A stretch of 64,000 nt of DNA from the NCBI GenBank assembly GCA_019054805.1, contig JAHQIY010000006.1, positions 2,604,001 through 2,668,000 of the forward strand. The letters are read 5' to 3'. The position numbers and the translations under genes were made by a program. Below the pieces are notes generated by a model. That model saw nothing but the letters and a program-made list of their open reading frames with translations, had not been told where the DNA came from and made no database searches. Every line of letters starts with the position of its first letter. The stretch's first letter is position 1. This document shows positions 1 through 14,439 of the stretch, piece after piece. The DNA comes from Brachionus manjavacas (lineage: Eukaryota; Rotifera; Eurotatoria; Ploima; Brachionidae).

Positions 1-2560
1 TGTGGGAATCAAATATCAAACAGAATTCAAATAAATGCTTATTTGAAGAATTAAAAAAGAAAATTGTATTTTAGAAAAATTAAGGTTTGATTGAAAATTA
101 AAGTTAAAATTAATTAAAATAAAAATTGTTTTTTTAAAAAAATTTATTTGAATTCTGCTTGAAAAAATTTTATTTATTTTTTAAATTTAAATAAAATTTA
201 AATTCAAACGGCAATTTAAATATGGCAAGATATTTTTTTCTATTTTATATTTTTCAATAAATCTTCAATTTAAAAAAGCTCAAAAACGAATTGGTTTTAT
301 TAATTAAAAATAAAGCAAGATTTTATATCTTTTTTAATAAAATTTAATCATTTGTTCAAATTTTATCAATAAAAAACATTAAAAACAGTCCTTATTCTTA
401 AAAATGGCACTTAATTAATTAAACTTTTAAGAAAAAATTTTTTTATTTTAGCAAAAAATTTATAAAAAAAATATTTTTAGAACAAAAAAGCTAAATATTT
501 TATTTTTAAGAAACTGAAACTCAATTTAATCATTAATTTCAAAAAAATAATCATGATGATTTCGATTTCATTAAAATTATTTATTTAATTTCCCTATTTA
601 ATTTTTTTTCGCTTGACATTTTATTATTTAAATTCTTTAAACAAAAAATGTGGTCTCACTCAGATGAACCAAACTGTTTATTTAAATTTAAAATAAAATA
701 TGTAATATTAATTTTTATGTAAAATAAACAAGGATTGTTGCTGCAAATTTAAAATAAAATAAAAATCTTTAATGTACGAATTAGTGATTGAATTCATTAA
801 TCTATTCTTTAGTGCATGATAATCTGGTTGATAATTCTCTAAAAAATAAAAAATTGTATTAGAAATTTTCCGATTTAAAAAAAAGACAATCTGAAAAATC
901 ATCAAATGATAAAATTTTATTAAAATATGTTTGGTTTTATATAATATTATCTTGTTTGATTTTTTATTTTCTACTTAAAAAATATATTGAAAAAGATCAA
1001 ACGGATAAAAAATCTTGCTATATCATTCAAATGCGAATTCGATTTCATCACCAAAAATTCAATATAAATTTTTTTCTGAAATTTCTTTTTTAATATAATC
1101 TTGATAGATTAAGTCAATAATTGTAAATTTGAATTTATTTTTCTTCACAGGTTAAAAACGTTATTTTAGAAATAATGAAGATATGGAATTTAATTTTGAA
1201 AAAGAAAAGACTCTAATGAACAATTAGGACTCTTAGAAAAAGAAAAGCGCTTTTTTTTTAATTCTTTGGACTGCTCTAAAGTTCACAATGCATCAGAAAT
1301 TCAATTTTCAAATTTGATCAAATTAAAAAAAAAAATTAAAATTGAAATTATTTTTCATCAGTTTATAAAGAGTTTTATCGCTTTATTTTAGTCATGTGAG
1401 AGACTCTGATAATTAAATACCATCAAAATCAATAGTAAAATTAGTCAAAATAAAAGCGAATAAATTGGTCCCTTTTAATAGAAAATTCTGGACTCATGTA
1501 TCATGTAAATGTGTTTGTATCTTGTTTGAGAGAAAAAATGGATCAATTTCTTTTTTTGAGTCACTTTTAAAGAATGAATAATTTTCGAATGGAAGAAGTT
1601 CTTTGATGATCACGAACTTTCTTTAATTTTAATAAATACGGTAAATCGTAAAATAAAACAAAATTTCTTATTAAATTTTTTTGGTACAAGTTTTAGACTT
1701 GAAACGAAAAAAATATATTTAAATTTCCTTTCTCTCAATTGTTCTAATATTGACAATACCTCAGAAATCTACTAATCCATTTTTTTCAACTAAAACAAAA
1801 TATTTAGTTTATTTTAAAATATTCTGTAAAATTTAAATAAAAAAGACTTTGTAGACAATGCTTTAAATGCAAGAAATTTTAATAAATATTGAGTTTTAAG
1901 TTCAAACTAAAATAATTAGGAAAAAATGAAAAACGCTTGTAAAGACATCGTTGGTCGTCATTTGAATCAAAGTATTTTAGTATTATAACTTTTTTTTACA
2001 TAAATATTAAAATAAAATAATAATAATAATAAATAAATGATTGTCTAACAATAGTTTCAAGGTTTTCTAAAAATGCTTTCTAAATTATTTTTTTAATTTG
2101 TTTCAGATTTTGAATTTTTTAGAAACTCAAATTTAATAATTTCTCATCCCTTCGGATATAACTATATAACCCCCACATTCTTTATTTAATTTTGTCGATT
2201 TATTATAAAAAATTTCATTTCATTTTCAATCAATAAATGAGATCACAGATAACATAAATGAATTTTCAAAAATTTTTAAAATCGAAAAACTGAGAGATAA
2301 CTTCAGCAATTTTGAACTAAATGAAAATAATGAAATTTTAATCGTTTTCCATTGTATTTAAAAAAGAATATTTCATTTATTTTTTATTTTTAAATCCTTT
2401 ACCAGTCAATACGACTTATAATTAAAAAAAATTCAACAATTTAAAAAACTTAGTGTTAAAAATTGAAAAGGATAAAAATACTTCAAAAGCTTAATTTTTT
2501 AATTAGGAATTAAAAAATTTAAAATATTAAAAACTTGTGAGATAGAAATGTAAATTTTTA
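1..2560. other. Gene-poor A/T-rich stretch
   Basis: No convincing coding segment is visible on either strand. The sequence is poly-A/T-rich with short homopolymer runs and an (AAT)n-type microsatellite near 2013-2040. A short inverted repeat lies near 13-38 and 142-165 (core AGAATTCAAATAAAT). If the minus-strand exon at 2568-2842 belongs to a gene, part of this stretch would be its first intron. Confidence 0.5.
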
Positions 2561-2567
2561 CTCTTAC

Positions 2568-2842
2568 CGGATTCCAACTTTGACTGACGAACTATCATCT
2601 TCAACATTTTTGGAAATTCGACCGAAATTTTTTGATTTATTTTCTATGGAACGCGGCTCGATAGCGTTTAATTTATTTATTTCAACTGGTGTTTCTGTGT
2701 CGGTCTGTGATGATTCTTCTTCTTTGGCTGGTTCAATGGAAGACGAGGTCGATGACGAGGACAAAGATGAAGATGAGTTCAGAGACAAATAAACAACATT
2801 TGGATCTTTTTTATTGCAGTCAGTTGAATTTTCAAGCATCAT
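2568..2842 (-). CDS. Serine-rich first coding exon of an unknown gene
   Basis: A minus-strand open segment of about 91 codons starts at ATG 2842 (a tandem ATG ATG) and ends at a good splice donor (CCG|GTAAGAG, cut after 2568). I do not recognise the protein. It has a serine tract (about residues 22-36), then an acidic and polar stretch (EPAKEEESSQTDTETPVE), and ends in SSSVKVGIR. It looks intrinsically disordered. Codon use and G+C are clearly richer than in the flanks, which argues for a real exon and against chance. The rest of the gene should lie at lower coordinates or beyond the window, but I could not identify a matching acceptor. The plus-strand open frames here are its shadow. Confidence 0.5.
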
Positions 2843-2892
2843 GTAATCAAACACAAATAAACAAAAAAGTAGACAGAATAAAAAAATTATAA

Positions 2893-5740
2893 AAATTTCA
2901 TTTCAAAAATTTTAGAATCTTAAAAAATTAAAAAATTAGAACTGATAAAATTAAGAGATTATTATTTATGAATAGAGCACAATTTGCTTTCGAATTCAAT
3001 ATTGCAAATATATTGCAAATGAGATATTTTAAGAGAGGGAGAACGAGACAACGAGGAGCTAAATGCATAATTATGTCATTTAATAAAAGCCAAAAGCTAA
3101 AAAACATAAAATATACAGAGATGAAAAAAGAGTGATAATAGTCACGGAGATGAGCTCTTTGCAAAAGATAATGACACTTGGACCCCATCGATTTAAACTT
3201 AAATTTCCATTTTTGATTAATTTTGAACTTGATTAGGGGAAATGAAATTTTACAGTTTGCTAACTTAGATCGCCTGAAAAAAATTAATTATTTTAGAATT
3301 TAAGTTTAGAGTAAAAATAAATCGATCGAAGCTTTTAATACCCATATTGATTTTATCAGTGACATGTAGATCTCTAAAAAACCGAAAATTTTGGCAAAAG
3401 TTTTCAATGAACCAAATCTTGGCATGACGTTATCTTATCTATGAACAAAAAATTTGAAAAAATCAACCAAGCATTTAAATATGGTCACAACTCGGAGCCT
3501 AATTTCTGCTGCTATCTAGTTACAAAATAAAACTAAATTTCGAATCTAAAATTGAAAAAAATTTCAAACAAATTTCTAAAATATTTAAGATATGATAAAA
3601 TAGAGCAAGATTTAAAAATTGTCACAACCAATTTGGGCCGTAAAAGCTTCAAATTATGCACAAGTTTCAACTAAGGAAATGAACAAAGCACCTTTGTAAC
3701 TAAGCGAAATTGAATTCTTGTGGTGCATACCTTTAAAAAAATAAACAAATCAATTTTAATATTTTTTTTTATGAGTCTTTAGCCTAATGGCCTTAGTCAA
3801 TTAGTGTGTCTTACAAACATTAAATGTCTAGGTGCCCAATTGAGGCAAAAATGTTAATCCCACACAGTTAATTAAAATTACAATTTTTATGTCTAAACAA
3901 AATTCAGTACGATCAAAAAAAAAAAGTATAGAGAATATTTATTACTTTAGTCTAGTTTAAAATAATTTGTAATTGAATCTTAACCTAAATTCGAGCTTAA
4001 CCCACATTGAGCCGACTAATGCGAAAAATCACTAAAAATCACCTTCGATTCTGAGAAAAAATTTCGCTCAGACCAAACATAAACACTTAAACCAAATATC
4101 TATCTCTGCTAAGTTGCTCTTGAGCGACGATTGCCTAAATTCGATTAAATTTCTAATGAGCTTTTTGTTTAATGGAACTACTAATCACGAATGCACACAC
4201 GCTACAACTTCTTAAAATGTCAAAGCAATTTTCTCTTTCCCAGAAATAAGACTCATAAAATAAATAAATATTTTCAAATCTAAAAATCAATCAATTTTAT
4301 TAGTTTGCTTTCAATTTTGATCGGTTTATCCGAAATCAAGCATTAACTTATCTTCAAAAGCAAAAAAAATTCTATGCTTTTTTTTTATTTTAGAAAGCCT
4401 TTCTGAATTAGTTGTTTTTTTTCTAAAAATTTAATTAAAATTTTTAAATAAAAAAGTAAGTCTTTTTTTTTTTGAATATTTTTGTGTCATTAATTATTTT
4501 ATTTTGATTTTAATTATCAATAAATAGATTTAATTTTTATATTCAAACAAAGGATAAATTAATGAGACTTAAACTTATTAGGTTTGCGGTAATTTTTAAT
4601 AAAATATAAAAAAGTTCTACAAACTCTCCAGCATTAACTTATTTAGAAAAAAAACTTTGTTGACTTTAAAAAGCCTTTCTTTCTGAATTAGGGGTGTTCA
4701 AATAAAAATTTTAAATTTTGAATGAAAAATTTTATGGTTTCGTATTGACCGATGCTTGTGGCTAAAAAAACCCAAAATTTAAATAATGATATTTAAATTT
4801 TATTAAAGGTAAAAATTTGACTTGGATTAAATATTTTATGGTAAATTAAGAGAACATCTTGATTTTAATCGGGTGTGCTCTAAACAGAAGGAAGAAATCG
4901 CTGAAAAATGAATTAAAGATAAAGATTTATATTTGATTAATTTATTTCAAAATGCTCATTCTTGACGGCATTCAGTCTAGGCTTTCAATTAACTTAATGA
5001 GAATACAAGATTTAGCCATAAGTAATAAACTACAAAAGAGAACATATTATTTTTGAAGATAAACATAAATTCGCATATAAAGATTAATGGTGTTTAATTT
5101 TAGTAAACAGATTTTGCTCTTAAAATAGCTTGGAAATTCTGGTTGGCTTGACAAATTCATTTTGTTTTCAATGTAATGACCAAGCGTTCTTATTTAACCT
5201 ATTTTATTTAAAATAAACCCCTCAAATATTTAAAATTTATTTAATTTTTGATGTAATGAGCCTAGAGTAGTTGCGTAGATATTTTTTTGCATGACAAGCA
5301 TTTTTGTTCAAATGGCCAACAAAGATTACTTTTGATTTATGTGCGAATTGTATAAATTTACACAAATTGTGAAAATTTGAATTTAACAATTAGTTTTTTC
5401 AAATTTTCCGTAAAATTTTTTAATAATTTGACAATTAATAGAACTTAATTATAATTCCATAACTAACAAAACAAAAAAGGTTAATTACTATTTTAAAATT
5501 TAAATTTTTTTTTTTGTTTAGACAATTATAATTAAATTAGTTTTCAAATTCAACTTCAGTATATTAGAGTAAACAATTAGCTTTAGATTGTTACCCTTTG
5601 CCAAAAAAATTCTTTTTTTTCGAATTTCATTTTTAGTTTAGATGAAAAAATATTTCGATTTTTCAAAATCTAACTACTTGAAATTTTACTAATATTTAAA
5701 TATAATAAAACTTTTAAGTTAGAAAAAAAAATCATTCATA
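2893..5740. other. Intergenic A/T-rich stretch, possible promoter near 3.0-3.2 kb
   Basis: There is no supported gene. The segment at about 3030-3190 is less A/T-rich than its flanks (GAGAGGGAGAACGAGAC and a run of mixed bases) and lies upstream of the minus-strand exon at 2568-2842, so it could hold that gene's promoter or 5' UTR. Nothing else stands out. Confidence 0.35.
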
Positions 5741-5744
5741 TACT

Positions 5745-6145
5745 CCTTCATACTTCATTTACTACAAAGAGCATAGTCACTTCCAGCTCTGCCTTCATCA
5801 CAACAGAAGTTTGTTCTTCGTTAGGTCACCATTCCCTCGTATCAATTCTAACGAGCCTCATGACTTCATCCATGGTAGGTTTCTCCTTACGTCTGTACTT
5901 ATCCAGTCTGTTCTTGAATTGGTTGACGGATATGGATTGAACAATCTCTTGGGGTAGGGCGTTCCATGGCATAGTCACTCTATAAGTGAAAAAGTGCTCT
6001 CTCAGTTGGCTGTTGGCTGGAAGTGGTCGGACAAAGCTGTGCTGGTTGGAGCTTCTTCTTGTTCTACCGTTGACTTTGACGGACAGGGCTATGTGCCAGT
6101 TTACAATGTTGTTGTAACATTTATAGAATTGAATCACCTCTATAT
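5745..6145 (-). mobile_element. LINE 3' fragment (RT C-terminus)
   Basis: The minus strand encodes about 100 residues typical of the region after the reverse transcriptase domain in CR1/L2/Jockey-group non-LTR retrotransposons. These are a basic stretch, then LREHFFTYRVTMPWNALP and SVNQFKNRLDKY, the usual 'FF..R....WN.LP...V......FK..LD' signature. The copy lacks the RT palm and the endonuclease, so it is strongly 5'-truncated, as is normal for LINEs. The 3' end on the minus strand lies near 5745. Confidence 0.75.
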
Positions 6146-6149
6146 ATGA

Positions 6150-9100
6150 TAACTTAAACTATATGATGAAATATGTTTTAATTTTTAACTAAAATTTTAA
6201 TTGTTTCCAGCATAATAACTAACATCTGAAAATCTATGCGAGATAAATGTAGACAAAAAATTCTCAAAAGTTGATTTATTTCATTAGTGAAAAATACTAT
6301 ATTTATCAAAAACAAAAAAGAATCGTATTTTTGGTTAATTTTATTGCAATTTTTAAAACTAGAAAAAATTCAAAATTAAATTAAAAGGAGTGCAAAAGTT
6401 CATCAATCTTCTGAAATATCTAAATAGATTGTGGTAATCATTTTAATTTTCAGCGAATGTAGTTATGTGAAATCACGCCAAAAAGGTAAAATTTACAAAA
6501 ACTGACATCAGACGGCATTTAATGCCAAGGAGACCTCTCATTAAATATGGAGACAGTGTGTCGATTTCGTTTCTAACATAAATAAAGAAAAGGATATAAG
6601 AAAAAGAGATCTACATAGATAATTCCGGTATTTAAAAATCATGAAGAATGATTTTCATAGTGAACTTTTTTATATCTTTAGTCACGAAAAGAAGAAGTGA
6701 TTAAATTCAAATTTTTAAGATTACCAATAGATTAGAAAATGTTATATTAAGCTTCGTTTCAAGAAATAAATACTTTTTGAGAAGAAAGTACAATGCATTA
6801 TGAGCTTTTATAGAAAAAAAATGCTGTAATTATCAAAAAAACCATTGCAAAACAACTTACAAATTTTATTATAATTTAAAAACGAATGTTTTGTTTTTAT
6901 TTAACTCTTAAATTTTGATGACATGTAATATGAAAAGAGGACTAAATTAAACTATTGCTTTTTTAAATTTTTAAATAAAAAAATTATTTCCTATTAAAAT
7001 GACAAAAAATTGGGATAAAACAAGAAATGTCGCTTAAAATTTGAATAAATTTACTTAACTATTAGTTAAAATTATTCTTTTATCAGGTTCAGCTTTATTT
7101 CATAACTTTAATTGTTTCCAATTCGAATTTTTTTTTAGAAATCTTAAAGAATTTTTAAATATTTGGTAAAAAGAATTAAAAAATTTGAAGGGATTTTCAA
7201 GTTTTATTTATTTATTTTTTGAAATAGAAACATATAAAACTATAATAAGAATTAATATGTATGGTATTTACTTATGTTTCTTTTTATTAACTTTCAATTT
7301 GAAAATGAATAAATTTATTAAGCAAAGTTGAAACTGCAAAAATTATTTAGCGTCTTCATTTGTAAATTAAGACAAAAATAATAACGATCTTTATTTTAAA
7401 AAGTTAAAAAGAAATAAAAGATCACTCCAAAGATGGATGATGATTCAAAAAAAAATAAATTTATTCAACTAATGATATAAAAAATAATAATGAATGGATG
7501 AATGATCTTTAATGAGCCCTTAGAATTTTTTTAAAAAAGTGTAAATACTCAATAAAATTTATTTTTTCATTATAAATTATGAATATGACAATTTTTAAAT
7601 AAAAAAAAATAAACAAAATCATATTAATCAAAAAAATTATGAGATCAACTTTTTTATTAATTTAGTTTAATTATAAAGAAATTAAAACTCGTGTCAATTT
7701 TATTTAATGTTTTTTAAATTAATCTAACTACCATATTTTTTGTCTTTTTTAAAACAAATGAACTATTGTAAATATTAAAAAAATAACTGATAATTTTTTG
7801 ATGAGAATAAGCAAACATGCCTCATTATTCGGTGTACATATTGCAAATTTTAGATTTAGATTACCATGAACTAACCTTTTAACAAAAAAAAGCTTTCCAG
7901 GTCGTCCTAAAATTAGATCTTTTATAGTTGAGGCAAGATCAACTTAATAAAATTAAGATATGAGCAAAATTTTATAAGACTATGAATTCGAAAAATATAA
8001 TTGATAACAAACCCAAACTCTATTCGATTTAAAGGAAAGAAAAAATTATTTTTTTGGTTTCTTTAGTAAAAAGATTTCAAAATAAACTAACTTTTTTTTT
8101 ATTTTTAAACTTCCTAAGCAAATAATTTATATACCGTTTCAATTCAATGTTTAGAAATAAAATTAAAAATTGCATAAAACTAAAAAAAAACATAAACCAC
8201 CGGATCAAATGGCGGATTAAATCAATGTCTTTCATATAAACAAAAATCTTAAATTTAATTCATGACCAATATTTTTTTGATGCTAATTTTTACTTAATCA
8301 AAACTATTCAATATTTAACTCGAAGAAAGGTGAAAATCTAAATTGAACTAAATTTTCTAATAAAAAAGTCACATTCCCAAAATAACTAACCCCTAAAGTT
8401 TATTCGTAAATTTTTCAAAATAACCGATTGTTTAAATAGTTATTAATTTTAATAATTTAATTTTTCATTTTAATATTGATCTAAAACAAAATTATTTAAT
8501 GAAAAAAATGCAAACAAAAGGAGGCTGAAAAAAGGAATATATCGGCTAAAAACTACCTTCAAGTCCAACTCAAAAATTACTCTTTAAAAATAAAAAATAA
8601 TATAGTATTTATCTTATTTTTTATTAATTCTTTCAGGCACGTAGGCAATAAGTTGAAAAAAAATAAAGAAAACAAGTCGGGTTTTTCAGTCTTGAGTTAT
8701 AATTTCTGATGAACTAAAAAATAAAAAATATTTTTCGATTTCAATTAAGCGTCAAATTGAGCTTGAATGTAGTAAAATATTCACAAGAGAATAAATGAAA
8801 TATTTTGATAAAAATGTTCTTAAAAGGGTAAGTTATCCATATAGAAATACTTCAAGATAAAAATTTATTTAGCTCAGAACTTTTAGCGCGATAATTTATC
8901 AAAAATTTAAACTCTAAAAAAACGTGACATTAAAATGGTACTTTGAGAATAGCGATAAAATTGGTGCTTTGAATTGCTAGGAAATTATCGATGCTAAGAA
9001 AATCGATTTTATCTTCTAGCAAAATGCTAAATTCATCAGACTAAGGCAAAATTGTGCAAACTTAAAAAAGAGATTAACAAAAAAGCTGCTAATAGATTTA

Positions 9101-11260
9101 CTAAATTTTAAGGATTACTGACTTGTTAAGCTTAAATATTTATTTAAACTTTTTATCATCACTCAATAAAAAAACTTTTATAAAATCTGTTTCTCAGAAA
9201 GCAAATTCCGCATTTAATTTTTTTTTTGAAACTAAATTTACTAAATTGGCACTTTATTTCTAGATAGACTCAAAAATTATCACATTTTGAAAATTCGTCT
9301 ATTAACTAGCTAAGTTTCAATTAAATTAATGAAAAAATTAAATATTTCTATTTAATTAAAATTTGAAAAAGAAAAACTTAATTTCAAAGATTAATTTTTG
9401 GGTGTAAATTATTGAAAAAAGCTTTTGCTCAGTTATGCCTGATATGCTAGTCCGCGATTTAACAATTCGAACTGATCCTCTTTCCTGGAACAATCTCAAG
9501 AGATGATAAAAAAAATAGAAAATGCTTGATCAATAGTGTATTTGAAAAAAACAAGATATTAAGCGAGTTATCTAATTTGATTAATTGTAAATGAAGTTAA
9601 CAAAGATTTTAAGTTTGAGTGTATGATTTTAATTAAAAAAAAGACAACTAATCTTTTTACAATTATAACCAAATACCTTTGGGATAAAGCTACAAATTTG
9701 AATTGTTAATTGCAAAAATTTGCCTAACAATCAACTGAAGCTTTATCACATTTTATGTTTTATTATTAAAATATTTGAGAAAAAATTTTCTTTTCAAATT
9801 GGTCATATTTAATACTAAATTGAAATTTTAACAAAAAAGTCCCAATTCTAATTCAAAATACCAACTTGTTGAAAATTCGGTCTTTTATCGTGTTCCAATC
9901 CGGTCTCAAATGTTAAATGTTTCGCCATTGAAAAAAATAGTTCAAATATTTAACTTGTTCGCTCCGTTTGAGTTAAACAAGTTAATTAGGACAAATTTCC
10001 CGAATTTTTAGCTCAAAAATTGGATATAAAATTTCATTCATTATTTTGGACCATCTAAATTTAATTAAATTTGCATTTTTACGCTAGATTTTCATTTTTT
10101 GCTTATCTCTGGTCGAATAACCTATTGGCTTTATTTATTGATGACCAATTTTTTAAGAAAAATGAATTTTTTAGGCTTTAGAATGACCGCTCGAATGTTC
10201 TGCAAATAAAAATATTTAGCCCATTAATAAATAGCTCGATTTTACGGTCGCTTTAGAATCATATTTTTTGTTTACCTTTATTATCCTTTTCCTATCAAAT
10301 TTTTTTCATTTGATCATTTGTGATATTATTTATTACTCTTTGAGTTCTTTTTCATTATTGAAAAAAAGAATACAGTCGAAGAATCTAGATGAAATTGGAA
10401 ATAAAATCATTGAATCAGAGAATTAAAAAAACTTTTTTTGCTCAAAAATATTATTAAAATATATTTAAAAATAATTTTTTTTCCCTTGACATGATGAAAA
10501 TTTTAATATAAAAAATTCAAGGATTGTAAATGAATAAGATAAACAAAATTAGGATCATTTAATTTTCTAAGTGAAGATTCGGGTCATAAAAACTGACTTC
10601 ATTAGTACTCTATTTAGAAAAAAAATTTTAAGTGATAGCCATATAATGAACTTGCGTCGATTGAATAAATTCTACATTAAGTTTTTTAAAATAGAATTTT
10701 ATAATAAAAATTTTAAATGATTTGCGAAAGTAAATAGAGTGTTAAAAATTATTAACGATTTTAAAAAACAAAGCTTTCATACAAAAATTATCTCATTTAA
10801 TGCTCTTTTGATTTTGATTATTTTTTCATTTTTGATTTAAAAACAATTACGAATTTTAAAGGAATTTTTTGTGTTGCAAAACAAAAATAGATACTGATGG
10901 GAAAGTTCTTTTAGTGCAAGCAAAAATCAGAAATTTTATCTATAAAGAAAAAATATGAATAGCATTTAGGATATCTCACTTAATACTTACTCTAACTAAG
11001 TTACTGTACTCGTTTAATTTTTTTCTGATTCTTTTTCTTTTAAGAACTAATAAGCTTCTTATCTCAATTTAATTTTTCAAAAATTAATCACAAACATTTT
11101 TAGGATTGATAATTTATTTGAAAATAACTATCTTAAATAAGAGATAATAATTGAAAAATGTTAAAAAGACTACGTTAAAAAATTAAAAATGAAAACGAAT
11201 TTGAGATTTGAAATAATTTGAAGTAACTCAGAAATTTCATGTCCCTGAAATTTCCAATTT
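6150..11260. other. Gene-poor A/T-rich stretch
   Basis: More than 5 kb with no reading frame, RNA gene or clear repeat that I can support. It contains scattered homopolymer runs only. Two short mixed-base patches (about 6500-6560 and 9430-9500) have no recognisable content. Confidence 0.5.
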
Positions 11261-11267
11261 TTCAAGA

Positions 11268-11350
11268 AGATACGAGCCTAGGTCTCGAACGTTGTGCTTC
11301 CTTTACCAAGCTGCCTATTCTTGAGAACTCATTATTTTAGCTTCAGCCAA
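11268..11350 (-). repeat. Possible decayed tRNA-derived SINE head
   Basis: On the minus strand, an A-box-like segment (GGCAGCTTGGTAAAG) is followed by a B-box-like segment (CGTTCGAGACC). This resembles the Pol III promoter of tRNA-derived SINEs. The spacing is shorter than in a functional tRNA and no cloverleaf closes, so this is at best a worn SINE head. Confidence 0.35.
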
Positions 11351-13060
11351 CATAATAATGCATAAATTCTAAAATTTTGTTTTTTTTTCAAAATATTTTG
11401 AATTAGAATTCTATTTAGAGGGGTAAAAATTAATCTAAATAGGTAAATTTTAACCAACAGCATCTCTTTCGTGGAATCACTCATGACTCCATTATTTAAG
11501 AAATTTTTTTTTAGTTTTTAAAATTCCCACTTATTTCAATGTAATTTTTTACCTTGAAAATTTTTATAATTCATACGTAAAAATACAAGCTTATATTTTA
11601 TGTATATTTGTATCTTTTTTTATTTAGTTAGGATTTAAAAAAAATGAAAAATGGTTTAAATAGGAAAGAGTGCTTTGTTATATGTCTAATACTTTTTTTC
11701 GATCAAAATTCTACCTTAGCGTGTTTTATTAAATAATGCTATTCTAATGAGGAAAATTTTTTCAAGTGCAATATTTTTCAAGTTGCTTTAAAAATTAATT
11801 AAATTGATCAATTAATTGAAAAACATTTTGGCTCCATCGAAAAATATCAAAAAATTCAAGATTATATCAAACCGAAATTTTTATGGATTAACAAATAAAT
11901 GTGTGGTACGTGAGAACTCAAGGGTTTCAAAAATGTATATTTCATGAATCCGTTGATGGATCGAATTGCTCGAAATAATAATATATTTTTAAGAACAAAA
12001 AATAAAAATTTCCCAAAGTTCTAAATTTATTTTGGAAATTCTCCAAAATGTTTTAATTGTATTTTTGATGAACTCAATCTACACTGTCTTAAGTATTATT
12101 TGAATAATCTTATTTAAATTTTTGTAATCTATTAATACCTAAGTTTGTTATTGATTCCACCTTTGGATTATAATTTTTTTGAATAATAATTTTAATTATA
12201 ATAGACCTTAAGGAAAACATAATTTCGACAAATCTTTTAATAAAAAAAACAACAAATTTTAATTGTTTGTTAAAAACAATTAACATTTGTTTCTTGAAAA
12301 TATTTATTCAATATAATCATGATATCGTAAACAAAAATAATAATTAATAATATTAAGGCATCACATTTTGAATTTTACAGTAAATTGGACTTACGAAATA
12401 TTCATTAACTTTAGAATTTTTTGAGCATTAATTCTACATTTTTATCACCAAAATATCTCACTTTTCTAAAATTACTCTTTAAAAAGAATTAAAAAATTTT
12501 TAATTTTAAAAAAGAATTTTTCGAATCTAAAAGTTGTTTATGGTACCAGTTACCAGTTACCCGAGCACGAACAACGCTTTGGAATCAACAAATAATAGTA
12601 TCAAAATTAAAAATTAACTTCGCCTAAGAGGAAACTTTTTTCATCTTTTAAGTAATTTAGTAAATATGATCGAAACTTGGACCTTTCACCGAATAGATGG
12701 TATCAACAAATTTTATGATTTACTACAAATAAACAGCCCATGAATACATTAGAAATAATTCTAGAATTAAGTTTTTAAAGCAATTTGAATTTATTTGGCG
12801 ACCGATTCGGAAACTAGAAATCTAATGTTTGGTGAAGTTTATGATCTAATCTAGTGTGAAAACGATTATTGTAAATGCTACTTAAATATTCGAATATATT
12901 CTTTTGATGAATATTCTAATTTTAATAGCAAAATACTTAATTTTTACTTTAAAAAAGTTTTTAGAAAAAAAAGTTCTCAGCCCATTGACTTGAATTTCTC
13001 GTAAGTAAAATATAAAAAATGAAGTGTAATGGAAAATATCTTAAAAAAATTAAATAAATA
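11350..13060. other. Gene-poor A/T-rich stretch
   Basis: No gene or clear repeat seen. A short duplicated word (TTACCAGTTACC) occurs near 12545-12560. Confidence 0.45.
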
Positions 13061-13340
13061 GAAGAAAAATTGAAGTTAATGATCAAAACTTACTGAACAT
13101 GCTCAAATATTATTGTTCAAAAAGGGTTTTTGAGTGTTTTTTTATTATAAAATTTGATGCTGAAGGATATTTTTATTTTGAATAGATCATGTTAAAAATT
13201 AAGTTACGCATTGAGTTTTTACTAAAAAAATGCTCATAAAATAAATTCTATAACCAAAAAATACTTAAAAACCTTTAATAAAATAATATTTTTTGAGCAT
13301 GATCAGTAAATTTTGATCATAGCCTTCAATTCTCCTTCTG
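13061..13340. repeat. Old fold-back (MITE-like) element
   Basis: An imperfect inverted repeat. The left arm near 13061-13145 (AATTGAAG, then GATCAAAACTTACTGA and CATGCTCAAA) is matched in reverse complement by the right arm ending near 13340 (GATCAAAATTTACTGA, CATGCTCAAA). The arms are about 80 bp with a central A/T-rich loop. No coding capacity. Mismatches and indels between the arms suggest an old insertion. Confidence 0.6.
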
Positions 13341-14439
13341 TTAGTTTATCTGAATATTATATGTTTTTAATCTTGCGAAACTAAATATATTGAGACTGAA
13401 TTGGACATAAATATTTAAATAGAAAAGTAATTTAAGGAGATATATTGTTAAATTCAGTAAATTTTTATTGCTAATAATGATGTTGAATCAACATTATACC
13501 CATTTAATTTTGAGTTTATATTTTTTTTTTTAAACTTGTCGTTTATGGAATAATAATTGATTTTGAATTTTTGATTTCATTTGTAAAGTTATTAAAAACT
13601 GAACACCAAGAATTTTTAGTTTATATTTTTATTATGATTTTGTTTATTTATTATTAAAAATATATTTTTTTTTCCAATAATTGTAAAAATATTTTTTTAT
13701 GACTTAATTTAAAACTAAAACTAAAAATAAAAGTGATCTTAAATTTTTTTCATGTTCTGAATTTTACATTTGGCAACCAAACAGAATTAATTAATAGTTG
13801 TTTATTAAATCAGGTTCAAAATGTAAATCAACACTAAATAGCCCTTCGAATTGGCTTATCTCATATATTTTATCAAATATTTATAAATTTATCTAAATTT
13901 AAAAAATTTATTGAAAGTTTTATAACACTAAAAAATTTATTTTATAAAAAATTTTTGTACATTTCTTTGAAAGATCTAATGACTTGGACGAATAAAATAA
14001 TGAGCAATGCTTTCGACAAAGCTAAATGAATTGCTTACGAGCAGGTAAACATTATAGAAAACTTTAATGAATACAAAATTCAAAAACAAAAAATCTATTA
14101 TTATATTTGGAACGAAATTCCATGTGATGTATATTGAGCTCAAAACAAAAAAATTCTTTAAATTTTGCTTTAATAGAAAAACGGCTAGGATTTTTTGTCG
14201 AGATTTGTCGCGCCTTTAAAAAAATATTAATTTATTTTGAGTAAATTTTGTATTGTCATTTTATCCATAAAGTGATTCAATACGCGAATTTATAAATTTT
14301 AGAATAAACACAAAAAAATTAAAAAACAAAGAGACTAAAATTGGTTCGGTAAATTTGATAGTCTTTCCCAAAATTTTATGAAAAATAATTGAATTTTTAA
14401 TGATTTTGAATTATTGGTAAATTTTCGTAGAAAAGGGTT

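Noticed and set aside
2928-3188. Minus-strand open frame of 86 codons
   Set aside because: No coding bias or homology; more likely the upstream region of the serine-rich exon.
3770-3870. tRNA-like segment with an A-box-like TAGCCTAATGG
   Set aside because: No B box at a proper distance and no cloverleaf pairing.
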